Assembly: GCA_963772555.1 (NCBI GenBank)
Contig: CAVYXQ010000003.1
Coordinates: forward strand, 417,748-481,747
DNA from: Roseiarcus sp963772555
Lineage (GTDB): Bacteria; Pseudomonadota; Alphaproteobacteria; Rhizobiales; Beijerinckiaceae
Direction: 5' to 3'
Length of the DNA: 64,000 nucleotides
Of this stretch, positions 62,756-64,000 are shown piece by piece. The translations under genes and the position numbers were made by a program. The notes under the pieces were generated by a model, which was not told the origin of the DNA, searched no databases, and saw only the letters and a program-made list of their open reading frames with translations. Position 1 is the stretch's first letter, and the number at the start of each line of letters is the position of its first letter.

Positions 62756-63898
62756 CTACGGCTTCGGCTCTTTCGGCACGACGAAGACCTGTCCGGGATA
62801 GATCAGGTTCGGGTTCTTGATCTGGTTCGCGTTGGCGGCGAAGATCAGCTTATAAAGCGAGCCGTCGCCATAGAATTTCTGGCTTTCGCCCCAAAGGGTG
62901 TTGCCGCGCACGACATGATCGGTCTGAACCACGTCGACGACGACGTCGGCCGGCGACGGCGCGCCGCCGGCCTCCGCGACGAGGGCGCCCGAAGGCGGAG
63001 GGATCGACGAGGATATCGCGTAATCGAAGGGAACTTCCGCCCGGGCCAGGACCGCGGCGTCCTTCGGATTGATCGCGTCCGCCCTGAGCGCGTAGGCGCC
63101 GGGGGTCAGCCCATGCTTGATCGTCAGCGTCCAGCGGCCGTCGGCGCTGGTCTTCGCGTCGCCGACGAAAGCCCCGCTGAGGTAGAGCCGCACGGTCGCG
63201 TTGGGCGAGGCGGCGCCCTTGGCGACGAGCCGGCCGCCAGCGCTGGCCTCGACGGACTGGACCGCGACGCGATCCGTCGATCCGGACGGCGTGTCGACGG
63301 GCGACGGCGACCCTGGCGAAGACGCCGCAGCGGCCTTGGCCAGGGTCGGCTCGGCGGCGACGGACTTCGGTTCGGGCGCCGCGACCGCGACTTCGATTGG
63401 GTTCGACGTCTGCGCCGCCGATATGCCGGGCGCCGCGAGCGTCAGGCTGTGCGAGCCCGGGGCGAGGGCAGGCGGGATGATGACGAACTGCCCCTCGCTG
63501 TTGGCGGTCGCTTCGGCGACCGTCTTGCCGTCATCGCGCAATTCGACTTTGGCGTTCGGCGCGGCCCGTCCGGCGACGACGGCTTCGCCTGCCGGGTCGA
63601 CGTTGACGACATCGAAGGCCGGCTTGACGGCGGCCGGCGGCGGGGGAGCCATGGTCGCTGGCGGAGGGGCGGTCGACGCCGTGGTTGCGGCGGCGGCGAC
63701 GGCCGGCGCGACCGCCGCAGGAAGCGGCAGCGCAACAGATGCTCCCGCGGTCGCCGCCGGAGGCGGAACCGGCCAGAGGAGGCTCGGATGGGTCCAATAG
63801 GCTGCCGCGGCGCCGGCGACCACAATCACCGCGCCTGTCGCTCCCGTCCAGATCGCCGTCGTCCGCGAAGGCATTCCCGTAACTTTCCTGCGAGACAT
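62756..63898 (-). CDS. LysM-domain membrane/periplasmic protein
   Basis: The 380-residue protein has an N-terminal membrane anchor (about residues 17-37), an Ala/Pro-rich linker, and two beta-rich repeats resembling Ig-like modules (AFDVVNVDPAGEAVVAGRAA and VEASAGGRLVAKGAASPNATV), then a C-terminal LysM (~residues 323-380, HVVRGNTLWGESQKFYGDGS). LysM binds peptidoglycan, so it is probably an envelope protein. Rhizobial relatives are common. A Met at codon 9 is an alternative start. Confidence 0.88.
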   Translation of the reverse strand: MSRRKVTGMPSRTTAIWTGATGAVIVVAGAAAAYWTHPSLLWPVPPPAATAGASVALPLPAAVAPAVAAAATTASTAPPPATMAPPPPAAVKPAFDVVNVDPAGEAVVAGRAAPNAKVELRDDGKTVAEATANSEGQFVIIPPALAPGSHSLTLAAPGISAAQTSNPIEVAVAAPEPKSVAAEPTLAKAAAASSPGSPSPVDTPSGSTDRVAVQSVEASAGGRLVAKGAASPNATVRLYLSGAFVGDAKTSADGRWTLTIKHGLTPGAYALRADAINPKDAAVLARAEVPFDYAISSSIPPPSGALVAEAGGAPSPADVVVDVVQTDHVVRGNTLWGESQKFYGDGSLYKLIFAANANQIKNPNLIYPGQVFVVPKEPKP

Positions 63899-64000
63899 AT
63901 AGCGCCTGGTTACGCCCGCGACAATCGACGTCGCACGACCGTCACGCGGCCCGGAGCAAATTGCCGTAAGGAAAACAGAGGGACGCTCACCGAGGCGTCC

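Noticed and set aside
1..64000. tRNA, rRNA and CRISPR arrays
   Set aside because: I looked for tRNA T-loop sequence with a matching acceptor stem, rRNA-like stretches and regularly spaced repeats; the only array is the contiguous 54-bp repeat without spacers.

Overview
The window is high-GC, gene-dense DNA from an alphaproteobacterium, most likely a member of the Hyphomicrobiales (Beijerinckiaceae or Methylocystaceae-like). The support is a GcrA-family regulator, an aa3 cytochrome oxidase operon with Cox11, BMP and ribose-type ABC transporters, rhizobial-type adenylate cyclase and Nfu genes, and a dispersed GTCATTGCGA/GAAGCAATCC palindromic repeat. The family-level placement is inference.

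Layout. 1-11267 (minus strand) is a compact glycogen operon, glgP-glgB-glgC-glgA, ending in a gene that fuses GlgX with MalQ and runs off the left edge. A small coiled-coil membrane protein follows. 12531-17033 (plus) holds coxB-coxA-cox11-coxC and a thioesterase, facing an MscS channel gene. 18585-26613 holds a periplasmic trehalase, a glutathione S-transferase, copper-delivery genes for oxidase assembly (Sco, PCuAC, CtaG), a frameshifted SDR gene, and a sulfite-oxidase-like molybdoprotein with its cytochrome b partner.

27079-37202 (plus) is the most interesting block: murQ, then a LacI-family regulator preceded by twin operators. Next come a complete BMP-type (nucleoside-like) ABC importer, a nucleoside hydrolase, a ThuA-like protein, an alpha/beta hydrolase and a formamidase, mostly joined by 4-bp overlaps. 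This looks like uptake and stepwise breakdown of an N-glycoside whose base yields an amide. The substrate is unknown.

37242-44921 is a less orderly stretch: a SPOR protein, a decaying polyamine-type ABC operon, a divergent GcrA homologue, a DUF5343-like protein, and a group II intron. The intron sits exactly inside one unit of a 54-bp tandem repeat, so its ends can be set to the base. 44944-63898 carries a LysE exporter, Ppx/GppA, a DJ-1/PfpI protein, a large hybrid histidine kinase, an isoprenylcysteine-methyltransferase-like protein and a ribose-type ABC importer with one broken permease. After these come Nfu, a HigBA toxin-antitoxin pair, an orphan amino-acid binding protein, a metallophosphoesterase, a class III cyclase and a LysM protein.

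Three otherwise intact genes (SDR, nucleoside hydrolase, ribose-type permease) each carry one extra base. This is either real decay or insertion-type sequence error, and it decides how those loci should be read.
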